A stretch of DNA of 48,177 nt from NCBI GenBank assembly GCA_025526915.1, contig JAHLKH010000193.1, forward strand, positions 1-48,177. The letters run 5' to 3'. Of the stretch, positions 21,289 through 33,250 are shown piece after piece. This DNA is from Entophlyctis helioformis (lineage: Eukaryota > Chytridiomycota > Chytridiomycetes > Chytridiales > Chytriomycetaceae). Under the pieces are notes generated by a model that was not told the DNA's origin, ran no database searches, and worked only from the letters and a program-made list of their open reading frames with translations. The stretch's first letter is position 1; each line of letters opens with the position of its first letter. A program made the position numbers and the translations under genes.

Positions 21289-24200
21289 TTATTGGGTCGC
21301 AAGGTCGGATCGGCTGGCCGGCCGCGAAACGGCATGGCCGAGGGCGGGCTTGGACGGCTGTCTGGGCAGCGGCGGCTCTGCAGTTGCTGCGACGCTGGCC
21401 AGGCTCTTGCTGGACTGCGATTTGGCTAGCGACGAGGGCTGATCGTCGGTGCTTGCCAGGGCGCTCTTGGACGCGCGCAGCGACTTGACGCTCTTCTTGG
21501 ATGTTGATCTCTCAAGTCGTGCCGTTGTGTCAATCGTATCGGCCGTGTCACTCGTGCTTGCGAGTACGTCCTTTGACGTGTGCAGCGACCTGACGCTCTT
21601 CTTGGACCTGGATCTCTCGAGCCGTGCGGTCGTGTCAGTCGTGTCGGCCGTGTCACTCGTAGTCGCGAGTACATCCTTTGATCCCAGTAGATCAGCGCGA
21701 CTGGCAGGCAGTGCTTTGGCGGCAGCAAGTGCGACTGGGTCGCTGTCAACCAGGTCGCTCTTGGACGCGTGCAGCGACTTGACGCTCTTCTTGGATGTTG
21801 ATCTCTCGAGCCGTGCCGTCGTGTCAGTCGTGTCGGCCGTGTCACTCGTAGTCGCGAGTACGTCCTTGGATCCCAGCAGATCAGCGCGACTGGCTGGCAG
21901 TGCTTTGGCAGCAGCAAGTGCAACCGGATCACTGTCAACGAGATCGTTCTTGGACGTGTGCAGCGACTTGACGCTCTTCTTGGACGTGGATCTCTCGAGT
22001 CGTGCCGTCGTATCGGCCGTGTCACTCGTGGCTGCGAGTGCATCCTTGGATCCCAGTAGATCAGCGCGACTGGCTGGCAGTGCTTTGGCGGCAGCAAGTG
22101 CGACTGGGTCGCTGTCAACCAGGTCGTCTTTGGACGCGTGCAGCGACTTGACGCTCTTCTTGGATGCTGATCTCTCAAGTCGTGCCGTTGTATAGGTTGT
22201 GTCAGTCGTGTCACTCGTGCTTGCGAGTACGTCCTTTGACGCGTGCAGCGACTTGACGCTCTTCTTGGACGTGGATCTCTCGAGTCGTGCCGTCGTATCG
22301 GCCGTGTCACTCGTGGCTGCGAGTGCATCCTTGGATCCCAGTAGATCAGCGCGACTGGCTGGCAGTGCTTTGGCGGCAGCAAGTGCGACTGGGTCGCTGT
22401 CAACCAGGTCGCTCTTGGACGCGTGCAGCGACCTGACGCTCTTCTTGGACACTGATCTCTCGAGCCGTGCCGTCGTGTCAGTCGTGTCGGTTGTGTCACT
22501 CGTGCTTGCGAGTACGTCTTTGGATCCCAGCAGGTCAGCGCGACTGGCAGGCAGTGCTTTGGCAGCAGCGAGTGCAACCGGATCACTGTCAACGAGATCG
22601 TTCTTGGACGTGTGCAGCGACTTGACGCTCTTCTTGGACACTGATCTCTCGAGCCGTGCCGTCGTGTCAGTCGTGTCGGTTGTGTCACTCGTGCTTGCGA
22701 GTACGTCTTTGGATCCCAGTAGATCAGCGCGACTGGCTGGCAGTGCTTTGGCGGCAGCAAGTGCGACTGGGTCGCTGTCAACCAGGTCGCTCTTGGACGC
22801 GTGCAGCGACCTGACGCTCTTCTTGGACACTGATCTCTCGAGCCGTGCCGTCGTGTCAGTCGTGTCGGCCGTGTTACTCGTAGTCGCGAGTACGTCCTTG
22901 GATCCCAGCAGATCAGCGCGACTGGCTGGCAGTGCTTTGGCAGCAGCAAGTGCAACCGGATCACTGTCAACGAGATCGTTCTTGGACGTGTGCAGCGACT
23001 TGACGCTCTTCTTGGATGTTGATCTCTCGAGCCGTGCCGTTGTGTCGGTTGTGTCGGCCGTGTCACTCGTAGTCGCGAGTACATCCTTGGATCCCAGCAG
23101 ATCAGCGCGACTGGCAGGCAGTGCTTTGGCAGCAGCGAGCGACACATCGTCATCAACACGAGGAGAAGCAGCCGCCAGACGCGATACACTGGATGTGGAC
23201 CACGGCCGGTCGCCGGCGACAGACGTGCGGAGGGAAGCCGTCAGATCGCGTTTCGAGCCTTGCGATACAAAGGATACGGTGCGCGAGCCTGGCCGGCTTG
23301 ACGGCCGTGACGGTGGCTCTGCTTGCGCTTGTGCAGGCTCTGCCGCTGCCACGTTCTCTGCGTCTGTCTTGGCTGGCTCGTCGACGGAGTCGGCTGGCAC
23401 GTGATCGGCGTCGGCAGCTGCAACCTGATCGACAGTGTGCACCTCGAAATCGTCGGCCGAGTATGCGTTGGCGGCTCGTCTGTCGGAGGGATGGGCTCGG
23501 TCACAGCCGCCGGTGTCTCGACGTGCGCAGGGAGATCAGGCTCGGCATCGGCAGCTGTTTCAGCAGGGGCAGCCTCGACCATCGGGCTAGCATCGACAGC
23601 CGGCGCAGCTTCGACAACAGAATCAACAGGCTTGCTGTCCATCTCGTCGAAGCCCTGGAACGGATCGGCGTCATAGGCAGTCTCGTCGGCTGTTGGCTGC
23701 GGTTGCTGCTCTTTGCTGCTCGTGTCTTGTGGCGGTGGGATATCACCCAGCGATAGCGATGGCATAAGCGGCGGTGAGACCGACTCTGTCGGCTGCACTG
23801 GCGTGTCTTGAGCGACGGGTTCGGCCACTGCCAGCGTGTCAGGAACGGGCAGCGGAGGCATCTCGTTCACAGTCTCTGCGACCGGTACAGCTGCCACTTC
23901 CGGGTCAGCCGCCGACACCGTCGCCGTAGGCTCCGCGGCATCTGCTGGCTGTTGTGCACTGCCATCGCTTGGAGGGTCAGACGCGGTGCTCTTGACGGCC
24001 ACATCCTCCGTCTCGGCAATGGTTGCAATCTTGGACAGCGAGCCGACACTGCCGCCGAGAGCACGCCGACCGGCGTTGGGCGGTGGCTTGCTCACCACAG
24101 GCGCAATTGGCGTCTGCACCTCGCGCGACGGCGGAACGAGGCGATCCATGTTGGCGCTCGCCGACGGCGCGTTGGGCGTTGTGTTTGCGCTCGGAATGTA

Positions 24201-27200
24201 TCCGGGCAACTGCATGGCCTGTGTCTGCTGCCCGGCAGGCTTCTTGGCCGGCTTGGCTGGCGTCTTGTGCACTGCTTGTGCGGGCTGTGCAGCGCGTTTG
24301 ATCGGACCGGGCGAGTTTGCTGCCATGGTCACTTTGCGTTTCGCCTCGTTCTCGCCCTGTGCGTTTGTGTTCCATGAGCCAGTTAGCACATGCATCGCGT
24401 GGGGTGTGTGTCAGTCAATGCCGACACTTGATGTAACGCGATGATACGCGACAGTTGACAGCAAGACAAACGTACCCGCACTGGCCGCTTGATTTTGGTG
24501 TGCGATGGACTGTTGTGCTCAGCAGTCGTTGCGCTGTGATCCACGCCAGATGACGAAGAAGGTGGTCGATCGCTCGCCGCGGCTGCAGCAGTCAGGTTGT
24601 TGTTGGACTGCGGATCGATCACGGGCAGCGAGCCGCTCTCGGTCGATTCCGCCGTTCCGACTCTCGCAAACGCCACACGCGCAGCCCCATCGCCACTCCC
24701 GCCACGTGTCCCGCCGGCCGATCGTGATTCAATATCAGGCAGCTGCGTCTGCGTCTGCGTTTCGCCACCGGCCGCCGCCGCCGTCTTGCCACGTCCACCA
24801 CCGCGTCCACCACCACCGCCATTCGACTTGCCCGGCCGCAGACTCTCGGTCAGCTTGGACTGCACGGTATGCTTCCGGTTCTCCGAATGAAAGATCTGCT
24901 CGCGGAACTTTTTGCGAAAGCTTTCCTTGAGCACGTGCAGCTCGGCAATGACCTTTTCGCGCTGCATGCGGATCTTGAGCTGGCGGGTGTCGTCTTTCAT
25001 GGACTGCAGCTGCGCCATGCCGGTCGTGGCTGGCCGGTTGGGCTTGGCGCATTCCTCCATCGCGTCTTCGTACACCTTGGGCACCACCTTTTGCTTTTGG
25101 TGGCCCGTTTCCTGTGGGCCGGATGTGGAGTGCGAGTGTATGGTTGTGTGTGTGTGTGTGATTGTGTGAGTGAAGGAGTGCGGGGATGATGGGAAGCGGG
25201 AACAGGTGTGAGTGGCTTACACAGTCGTGACACAGGAGCTCGCCTTCGCCTGTCTGGTACGTTGGCTGTGCAACAAACCGCAGTGCATTGCTCAACAGCC
25301 TGGCGCCGTCTGTCGTTTTGTCTACAGACACGCCGCGAGTGTCAGCAGCCAAACACATGACACGGCATCGCGTGTCGGCCATGCAGACGCAGGGATCGTA
25401 CCCCAGAACGAGAGGTTCATCTGCTCGCCGCGCCGTTTGAAGGAGGCTTCGGGGATGGGCCAGTAGTTGAGCGAAATAACGCGGCCGCGATCCACCATGG
25501 GGTGGTCGTCCAGCACCACGACAAGAGGCAGACCATTTGACCACCTGCCATGCCATGTCATGCCGTGGAACACCAGCCAACCACTGTGTTAGTCACGACA
25601 CTGCCAGCCATTACGTGGTGCACAACGGCAAACAAGCAAGCAGGCACGCCAACGCACCGAGCAATCTCGTTGGCACCGGCCTCGTTGACGGCACCCGACA
25701 CATGGTATGAAAAGTTGCCGCCAGCAAACTTGTTGACGCCGGTCATGACAGCATGCCCAGCCTTGTCAATCTTGCCAAGTACCAGATGCGCCGTATTCTT
25801 CTGCCTGCCCGGCAACAGCGGCGCAATCTTGTGTTTGCGCCATCGCCCGCCAATGGTCTCCCAGTGCGTGAGTGGGCCAAGCACAATACCGCCGCGATGC
25901 GGGGGCGGCGGACGTTTGATGGGCATATCATCCTCATCGACGAGCTCGTCCTCGCTCTCCTTGGGATGCAGCACAAAATCAGCGAGCAGATCGCCGAGCG
26001 TGTCGGGCTCGGGCCAGCCGCCCGTCAGGCTCGGCGAATTCGCATTCTCCTTGTTGAGCGCCAGCACGAGCACGGCGTCGTAGGGTTTGAGGAAATCGGG
26101 CGACCGCGGCTTGAGCGACTGCGCGTCGATCATGTCCACTCGCGCGAAATGGCCGTCGGCCAGCAGCATCTGCTTGACGGGCGTCACGTCCACGTGCTTG
26201 GCTGTGCAGTGGATAATGAGCACTGATAGGTTGCTGATGGTGATGGGCAGCGACGGCAGGCAGCAGACATGGAAAAACCGTTGGCAGCGCGTGCAGATCT
26301 TGATGGGGCCTTGGTCGCATTTCCCGCACGAGGCACATGTGGCGTGCGAGGCGTACTGGTGGCATGGCGTTGGATTGCCGTGTACATCCATGTAAGACAA
26401 CGGTTGCACTCATGCAAGATGTGATGCCACGGCGTTGGCACGTGTGGAGGATCGCATCCAAGTGACTTGCCAAAAACTCACCCAGCCGTTCTTGATGAGG
26501 TGCTTCTGCACCTTGGGACGCGCGAAAAACTCTTCGAGCGCCGGATCAGCGAGCGCGTTGTACGGGATAGGGCAGTTGTCATGAAAGTATCGCTTGCGCG
26601 CAATGGGCTGTTTGGGCAGCAGCCTGCGACGACCAACGGGTTGCCGGCCGCGTGCATGTTCGAGCGGGTCCGATTGGAGGTGATTGTTTAGCGAGACAAT
26701 GGCGCGAAGGAGAGGATCAGGAGCGTGTAGATGATGCGCCGAGAAAGTGGAGCAGGACGCAGCAGGAGCAGATCAGGCAGGCGAGCGGTGCGCGGATAGC
26801 GCGATCAGGACGGTGATTGTCAGCACGAATCGAGACGCATGGTGCTGGGAAGGGCATGTCCGAACCGCAGGACAGGCAGACACGCAAACACAGCCAGCCA
26901 GGCAGCCAGCCAGCCAGCCAAGCAGTCAGACAGACAGGCAGGCAGACAGTCAGACACGCACCCGCTTGGATACAGATTCGACAGTTTTGAGCGAAAGGCG
27001 GGCTGGTCCGCCTGCTTTGTTGACGTCTTGCCGCTGGGCGTCGCGGTGCTGTCCGCGATCGCAGTGCCGGGCCTAGCAAACTCTGCGTTCCGCTGTCTGA
27101 TCCCTGCCGCACCTGCACCTGCACCTGCACCAGTACCTGTACCCACGCCACCGCTCGTGCCCGATTCGGCGGCCACGGCCGCTGCCACTGGCCGCTGCTG

Positions 27201-27536
27201 GCCAGGCGGCATGGTCAATGGGGCATCCGCCGCGACCAACGGCGGCGGGCCGCCGCCATGCATGTACTGGTGCTGCTGCTGATGGAAATGATAGTGCTGG
27301 TCATGGTAGTGCAGGTGGTGCTGGTGCAGATGGTGGTCCTGATCGTGCTGGTAGTGGGCGAGCGGCAGTACGCCAAACATGTTGCTCGAGGGCGACGACG
27401 TGGCGGATCGCGACGGCGGCCGGATGATGGGCCACGTGAGCGAGGCGGCGGCTGAGGAGGACGGGATGGGCAGCTCTGCGGATGGCCAGGAGAGCGGCGA
27501 TCGTGCCGACGTGGCCGGCGGTGCTCGCGCAGTCAT
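21289..27536 (-). CDS. Giant multidomain protein: Cys cluster, GATase-like domain, coiled coil, C-terminal 60-aa repeats
   Basis: Exons 26962-27536, 26482-26623, 25658-26408, 25402-25544, 25221-25321, 24476-25111 and 21289-24356. Phases fit throughout if two one-base losses are allowed (near 26395 and near 23472), giving about 1,805 residues. Order: His/Gln-rich disordered start (MTARAPPATSARS); a conserved-looking block RKRYFHDNCPIPYNALADPA; a Cys cluster (CNRC, CASCGKC, CTRCQRFFH) that should bind zinc; an alpha/beta domain (SVLIIHCTAKHVDV, YDAVLVLALN, LGDLLADFV, GRVISLNYWPIPEASF) resembling ThuA/GATase-1-like folds; a second CHDC pair; a basic coiled coil (REKVIAELHVLKESFRKKFR); a Gly-rich linker; a Pro/Ala/Glu region; and the tandem repeats. 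I do not recognise the whole. N-terminal exon 1 is the least certain. The stop codon TAA lies inside an AATAAA hexamer. Confidence 0.65.
21470..23150 (-). repeat. Coding tandem repeat array, ~180-190 bp unit
   Basis: In the reading frame of the giant gene the unit is about 60-63 residues: KKSVKSLHTSKNDLVDSDP, VALAAAKALPASRADLLGSK, then D(V/A)LATTSDTADTTDTTARLE-RS. The core KKSV(K/R)SL occurs ten times and ADLLGSKD eight times. Two units are short, lacking the DLVDSDP-to-LLGSK part. Units alternate in type (HTSKND versus HASKSD), implying block duplication of pairs. Ser/Thr- and Lys-rich composition suggests disorder and many phosphorylation sites. Confidence 0.93.
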
Positions 27537-27896
27537 GGGTCTGGCCAACGTAGCATACCCGTGCCCGGTTCGAGTCAGCCGCCCGGCATGCACCAGCGGC
27601 AGACAGAAAGCATGCCGGCTCACCAGTCACGATGGCTTTGTGGCCTGTTTGGTCGATCTGGAGGATCTATAAAACGATTCCGAGCGTGGCTGCGTTGCTT
27701 ACGGATCACGTGATGGGCATGTGACTGGATGATGGCAGCAAGCAGTGCTCTGACGCCTGCAAGGTGCGCTTGTGCGGCGAGACGCAAGCTGGCTTACCGG
27801 CTTGCTGTCTGGCGGAGTGCGTCAAGGAGAGCAGCCAGTGTCCAGCCGCAGATGCCACAGCGCGATCCACCGAGCACTTTCCGGCGAAGTGCAAAA
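27537..27896. promoter_or_regulatory. Divergent intergenic region, giant gene(-) / UXT(+)
   Basis: About 360 bp with no supported exon, between two divergently transcribed genes, so it should contain both promoters. The minus-strand frame of the giant gene stays open to about 27623, so its start could lie further into this interval. Confidence 0.4.
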
Positions 27897-28862
27897 ATGG
27901 CGACACAGGGACCGCTGTTTGTCGATGTATGGGACGACGGACTTGCACAGCGCTGGCGTGCGATGGACCACACGGCATGACTAACACCTACACACACATA
28001 CACATACACCGGCATACACCTAAACACACATACACCTACTCACAGCCGCAGGTGCAGCGCTACGAGTCGTTTGTCAACGACCGACTCCGCAAAGACCTCA
28101 CGGACATTCTCGACAAGCGAGACAAGCTGTACGACCGGATAGCGCAGCTGTGGGTTCCTCTCTTTGAACTGCGAGCCAGTACCTACACCTACACACACAC
28201 TCACACTCACACACTCGTTGATACAGGCTGCAGCTGCGCAACCAGATAGAGGTCATGAACACCGACAAGGCAGGGCCCGAGCTCAAGACGATGATGAATG
28301 TCGGCAGCGACTTTTTCATCAAGGCCCGGATGTGAGACGAGGACATGTGTCGGCATGTGTCGGCATGTGTCGGCATGAGTCGGCATGTGTGTGTATGGCA
28401 CACTGACGCTGACACTGGAACGGACACTGGCATGGATGAGCAGACCAGACACCTCCAAGATCATCATCAACGTCGGCGCAGATGTGTTTCTGGAGATGCC
28501 GTTGGACGAGGCCATGAGCTTCACGGACCGGCGTGTCAAGCGGCTGGAAGCGTATGTCGACTGCCGTGGCTGGAATGGCTGCATGGCTACACGGCTGCAT
28601 GGCTACTGACGCAATGCACATGCCTGGCGGATGATCGCACCTTCAGACAAGCGGAGCAGTTTACAGAAAAGGCGGCCGAGATCCGTGCACACATCAAGCT
28701 GGTGATGCAGGCCATTGAAGATGTAGGTCGTCTGCGTGACTGTGCATGGCCGTGCGTGGGCCGTGCGTGGCGGCGTGCCTTGCTAACCAGGCTGTCTGTC
28801 CGTGTCTGCAGTTGATGGCGCTCGGGGGCAGCCAAGGGCAACGCACACAAGCCGCCTTCTGA
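27897..28862 (+). CDS. UXT: UXT-type alpha prefoldin
   Basis: Exons 27897-27926, 28052-28149, 28227-28331, 28444-28551, 28647-28722 and 28812-28862 sum to 468 nt (155 residues; human UXT has 157). Family matches: QRYESFVNDRLRKDLTDILD followed by KRDKLYDRIAQLLQLRNQIE (first coiled coil), IPDTSKIIINVGADVFLEMP (beta hairpins), and a second coiled coil EQFTEKAAEIRAHIKLVMQ. UXT is a prefoldin-like subunit of the R2TP/URI co-chaperone complex and affects transcription factors and assembly of Pol II and PIKK complexes. Five introns of 73-125 nt with consistent phases; the first and second hold CACACA microsatellites. The 5' splice site of exon 1 (GAT|GTATGG) is the best of several and leaves a short MATQGPLFVD leader; the rest is secure. 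Confidence 0.88.
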
Positions 28863-28984
28863 CGCTGCACAGCCGCATAAACTGTGCTACTCATCCGACA
28901 TTCATTTGCTGGTTCCATGTGCAACATACTCGTGACATCATCATCATCGTCATCATCATCGTCATTACCACCCTCTCACAGACT

Positions 28985-31491
28985 CTACTGATCCAATGGA
29001 AGGCCGCACATCTCGCACGTGTCGATGCCTGGCCCGTTGACATAGGTGCAGTGCCTGCACGCAACCGGCGCAGCAGAGCGCGCTGGTGCACCACCGCTGC
29101 CAGAGCCAGACCCGCCATCCATGCCGCCAGGCGTGGCACTGGTTGTCGACGTCTCTTGCAGGATCATCATGAGCGTCTGCCAGGACCCGCGCTGCGACAG
29201 TTCTGCAAAGTGTGCCTCTGAACCCGTCTTGACGTACTCTGTCAGCAGACGCAGGTCGTCCTGCATTCCAAATGCGACCGCATATGTCAGACACATGATT
29301 CTCAGGGGGGCGAAAGCAGTCGTCCATGCAGATACGTACCGAATCGAGGATGCCTGCCTCGCTGATAAAGAGCAGTGCGTGGAAATCCGACAGCGCGTCC
29401 ATCGGCTGTGCACCGTTGAGCAGGTTCTTGAGCGCGGCCATGTCGCGCGGCTTGTCGATGCCCATACGGTTTTCGACAGGGAACCCGCGCGAGTTTTTGA
29501 AGAATGGCGACGGCGACGACGGGAATCCGTGCGACACTGTCACCAAGAGGTACTCGACGGGGAACGTGGGCTTGGCGGCGTTCTTGACCATGATGTTGTA
29601 CTCGTTTTTGTACTTGTAGAACACCTCGGGGACGTACTGCTTGTCTGTGGACTCGCACACGCGAACAAGGGATGGGTCTGTGGTGGCCTCGATGACGCTG
29701 TCGCGCGCCATGGCGACACAGGTTTCCGACACTTGGTACGAGAAGATGTCGATGCCGCCGTCATTGTTTCCTGTCGACGCCAATGATGGTCATGTGTGTG
29801 TGTGTGTGAGTGAGTGAGTGGGCAAGACCGAGTGCACGGCCAGCAAGCGAGGCCTACCACTAATGACACAGGTCACAAAGCGGCTGCCAAAGGTGCCGGT
29901 GGGCGAGTACTTTGAGGCGACGGGGTATCTGGACTGGAACTCGCTGGCAAAGAGACACTCGGCCGACGACAAAAAGTACGAGTCGGCATGGCGCTTGCAC
30001 ACGACGGTGCCTGTGCCCGAGCCGTCGTCGGTCAGATCGGTGTAGACGATGCCGACGCGCACGAGGCCGAGGGCAGCGGCCATGGCATCGACCGAAGCCT
30101 CAGCGGGGTCGGGCAGGTCAAGCTGGATCGAGTCGTGAGTGGCGTGTTGGGGCGGCTCGTAGATGGCGGACACGACGGCCTTGACGCCGAGGGGCACTTC
30201 GGAGTAGGGCACGTAGCGGCCGTAGAGGATGCCGGCGCGCTGAGAGCCGGTGGCGCGCCAGAACTGGATAAAGGCGTCGATGATGGCGGGCGACTCGAAC
30301 TCGATGTGGTCGACCATGCGGAAGCTCTGGCTCTGGAGGGTGATTGCCGAGGGCTGGCACTTTGTGCAGATGCCCTGGGGGAAGGGGGCGTGTGCCTTTG
30401 AGGGGCAGGGGGCCTTGACCTTGAAGTCGAGGACGTCGAGGGGATGGACAAAGGCGGGGGAGGAGACGGGGGCGGTCTTGTTCTGCTGGGTGAGCAAGCG
30501 CAGGTAGGCGTGGAAGGACATGTGCTTGATCTTGTTCTCGTCGAGGAAGGCGGCGTCGTACGGCTGCAGGGGCAGGCAGTACTCGCACATGCCAGCGGAG
30601 CCGTGCTTGCAGCTGGTGCGGTGAGATGAGTGGGATGATGGATAGTGAGTGGATGAATGGATGGTTGAATGCAATGGACAGTTGAATGAGGAGATGGACA
30701 GTTGAATGGATGGATAGATGGATGCACAGATGAGACATACAAACGCGCATCGCGGCCGCGCTTGATGGTGCCGTCGAGCTTCTCGAGGTGGTTGTCGAGG
30801 GGGTCCTGCTTGACGAGGAGGGGAGACAGGGGCGTGGCGGTGGCAGAGGGGGCAGAGGGGCAGCAGGAGAGGCCGAGGGGGCTGCAGAGGGGAAGCGAGG
30901 ACAGAGCGATCGTAGACGACGTGGACCAAGTCACCGTGGCTGAGCGAGCGAGATGAGACAGGATGTGTGAGACAGCAGAGAGAGAGAGACCCAGAGAGAG
31001 AGAGAGACACAGAGAGACGCACAGCAGGCCCAGCGAGGCCAGCGGCAGGCCGGGCAGAGCGGACAGGGGCGAGGCACCGGCGGGATCGCGGGCGAGGACA
31101 AAGGGCTGGCTGTCGGGGTGGTGCAGGCCGATGGCGCGGGCGACCTGGGGCGGTGGAGAGACGTGAGACAGATGCGAGCGTGTGGCGAGAGACAGATGCG
31201 AGCGTGTGGGCGAGAGAGAGACGGTCGGAGAGAGAGAGAGAGAGAGAGAGAGACATCAGCCAGTCAGTGTCAGTCTCATAGACAGTCTCATAGACAGCCA
31301 TCAGTCTCACCTGCGCCTTGAGCCCGGCAGCGTCGGTCGAGGCAGCGTCGACCGTCACGCGGGTCTGGCCCGTGGGCGAGCGGATGCGCAGCAGCTGTTG
31401 GTTATCGAGTGTGTGGTTGTGGTTGCATCGTGTGTGAGTGAGTGTCTGCCACACCCTGGCTGGCAGACTGTCCCTCTGTCCCACTGACCAT
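28985..31491 (-). CDS. NPL4: NPL4, Cdc48/p97 cofactor
   Basis: Minus-strand exons 31489-31491 (the ATG alone), 31311-31394, 31023-31144, 30741-30939, 29858-30612, 29340-29770 and 28985-29260; about 622 residues. A UBX-like N-terminus (LLRIRSPTGQTRVTV) leads into the zinc region (CKHGSAGMCEYCLPLQPYD, KHMSFHAYLRLLTQQNK), then the catalytically inactive MPN domain (IIDAFIQFWRATGSQRAGIL, YGRYVPYSEVPLGVKAVVSA), the C-terminal domain, and a terminal NZF finger CRHCTYVNGPGIDTCEMCGL. With UFD1 it delivers ubiquitinated substrates to Cdc48 in ERAD and ribosome quality control. The exon sum is one base over frame: the break lies in exon 30741-30939, between HGDLVHVVYD and PLLVKQDPLDNHLEKLDG, in a C-rich stretch. 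It converges with UXT (122 bp). Confidence 0.94.
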
Positions 31492-31893
31492 GTCCAGGCG
31501 ACGCGTGTGCAACTTGGGCTCGCTGGGGGAAAGAGCGAGAGCCCGGTTCTCATACCAGTACCCCTGGTGGAATCGCTGTGATTGGTGGAATCGCTGTGAT
31601 TGGTCGATCTGGAGAGCCGTTGCGCGGTGCTGACACTGCGAGATGCGAGCACAGCAACGGCAGTGGTGCAGGCAGCAGCGTCTGCTGTCTCGCTGGGCCG
31701 TGCGTGTGTGTCCTCCATGAATAGAGATGGGCGAATGCATAGCCATGTGCAACGCTCTCTCTCTCTCTGAGGAGCATGCCATTCCACACACACACAGACC
31801 AGTGCTCCATGTGTTGCTGCCAACCATCAGTCTGATATTACGAGAGCAGCTTGCCCGTAAAACGACCGACACCAAACACACACAACAACACAC
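31492..31893. promoter_or_regulatory. Divergent region between NPL4(-) and the XPG-Fanzor locus(+)
   Basis: About 400 bp without a supported exon. It contains an 18-bp tandem duplication (TGGAATCGCTGTGATTGG, about 31568-31603) and a CT dinucleotide tract near 31755. If the Fanzor locus is a mobile insertion its left boundary should lie here, but I see no terminal inverted repeat shared with the right side. Confidence 0.4.
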
Positions 31894-33250
31894 ATGGGAG
31901 TCGACGGCAGTCTCCCCACCATCGACAAGAGAGGCGGTGTCAAGACATACAAAGCAGACACCCCTCTGCCCACTGCCATTCAGGCCATTGCCCAGCAGCA
32001 GCCAGATGCAGTAGAAGCAGCAGCAGCAGCCGACTCGGAGCCCATCAGCTGCATCATCCATGTCGACATCGTTTGCCTGCTCTTCATTGACATTATGAGA
32101 GCAGCAGCCGCAAAGCCGCCCCAGTCTGACGACGACTGGAGGCTGCTACTCGAGCCGCTCATCAGCAGCCTCGCCGCAGCCATTGGACAGCTGCACACAG
32201 TTCAGCTGCACGTCGACGGCTCGCAGCTCGACACTGCCACCAAGGCTGCTTATGCCGGGCGGGCCTGGGCGGCATTGGAGGCGGCATCCTTTCTCATGGC
32301 TGAGGCAGCCAAGCGAAATGCCGGCCAGAAGAGCGGCAAGCTCTCGAGGTATGCTCTTGGCTTCTGTTGATCTGCATGCTGTACTGACTCAATGCCATTC
32401 CAGAAACGAGATGCAGCGCCTGCAGAAGGCATACCCCCTCACACGCGAGCGCAAGGCAGCCATCTCGAAGGCCCTGGGCAGTCTTCTTGGATACTTCAAA
32501 GGCGGGTCATCTGTGTGCCTTTGCGAGAACGAGGCGGATGTTTGCATTGCACGCCATTCCGCGAAGCAAGGTTGGTTGGTCTTCTGCATGCTTCTAGAAT
32601 CCATGGCTCACGCGCTTCTTGACAGCGATGTGTCAGTCATGGTCATCAGTGGCGACTCCGATCTGGTGTTCCACTGTGCCGGCTATTGCCCTGTCCTGCT
32701 GCTGAAACTGCGCAGTGGGCAGATCAATGATGCGATCTACAATCACCATGGGATTGCCTCTATTGCAGCCGCCTTAGGCTTGCCAGACATTCCCTTTGTC
32801 TGCCAGTTGGTGGCCGCAATGGCGAGCAATGATACTTTCATTGTGTTGGGATTGGTAGGTTGGCTTGCCTGCTTTGCATTTTTGGATGTCATGCACTGCG
32901 ACCTTGACTTACTCGTGATGCTGCGATGTGGACTTGAAAGGATTGTCACGGCTGCAAAGTGCATCATGGCATGCATTCGTTTGGAGGCAGAGCAGCTGGG
33001 CATCTCTGTCGCGGATGTCTGTCAATGCCTCCAAGACCCCGACATTGCCAGGATGTTTGTGCATGTCATCAAGATCGCATTCATGTGGCAGATGTACAAG
33101 ATCGGCGGCAAGCCTCTTGCTCAGTCATTCAGCAATGCCTTCGCGGTGTTTCTCAACCGTGACGAGAGAGGAGCTGATATTGGAGAGATCACAGCCCCAG
33201 CATGTGGCCATTATGCCAGTGTGTTTGCAGGACAGATGCGGCAGTAAGTC
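31894..33250 (+). other. XPG/FEN1 nuclease domain (N and I regions)
   Basis: The protein begins MGVDGSLP, the XPG-N hallmark start. All seven acidic positions used by FEN1 for its two metals appear present: Asp in IHVDIVCLLF (32064-32066), Asp in QLHVDGSQLDTATKAAYAGR (VDG near 32212, with the following Lys/Arg), two Glu in CENEADVCIA (near 32525), two Asp in ISGDSDLVF (32651-32662) and Asp in AMASNDTF (near 32830). The spacing from ENEAD to GDSD is normal only if a 51-nt intron (32575-32625) is removed, which also keeps phase. A second small intron may lie after 32845. It should cleave branched or flap DNA near ss/ds junctions. It is most like divergent XPG/asteroid-type proteins, not the host's own FEN1, EXO1 or RAD2. 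Confidence 0.75.

Noticed and set aside
22199..23404. Open frame of 401 codons on the plus strand across the repeat array
   Set aside because: It is the antisense of the coding repeats; the minus strand continues out of the array into unique, spliced coding sequence, the plus strand does not.
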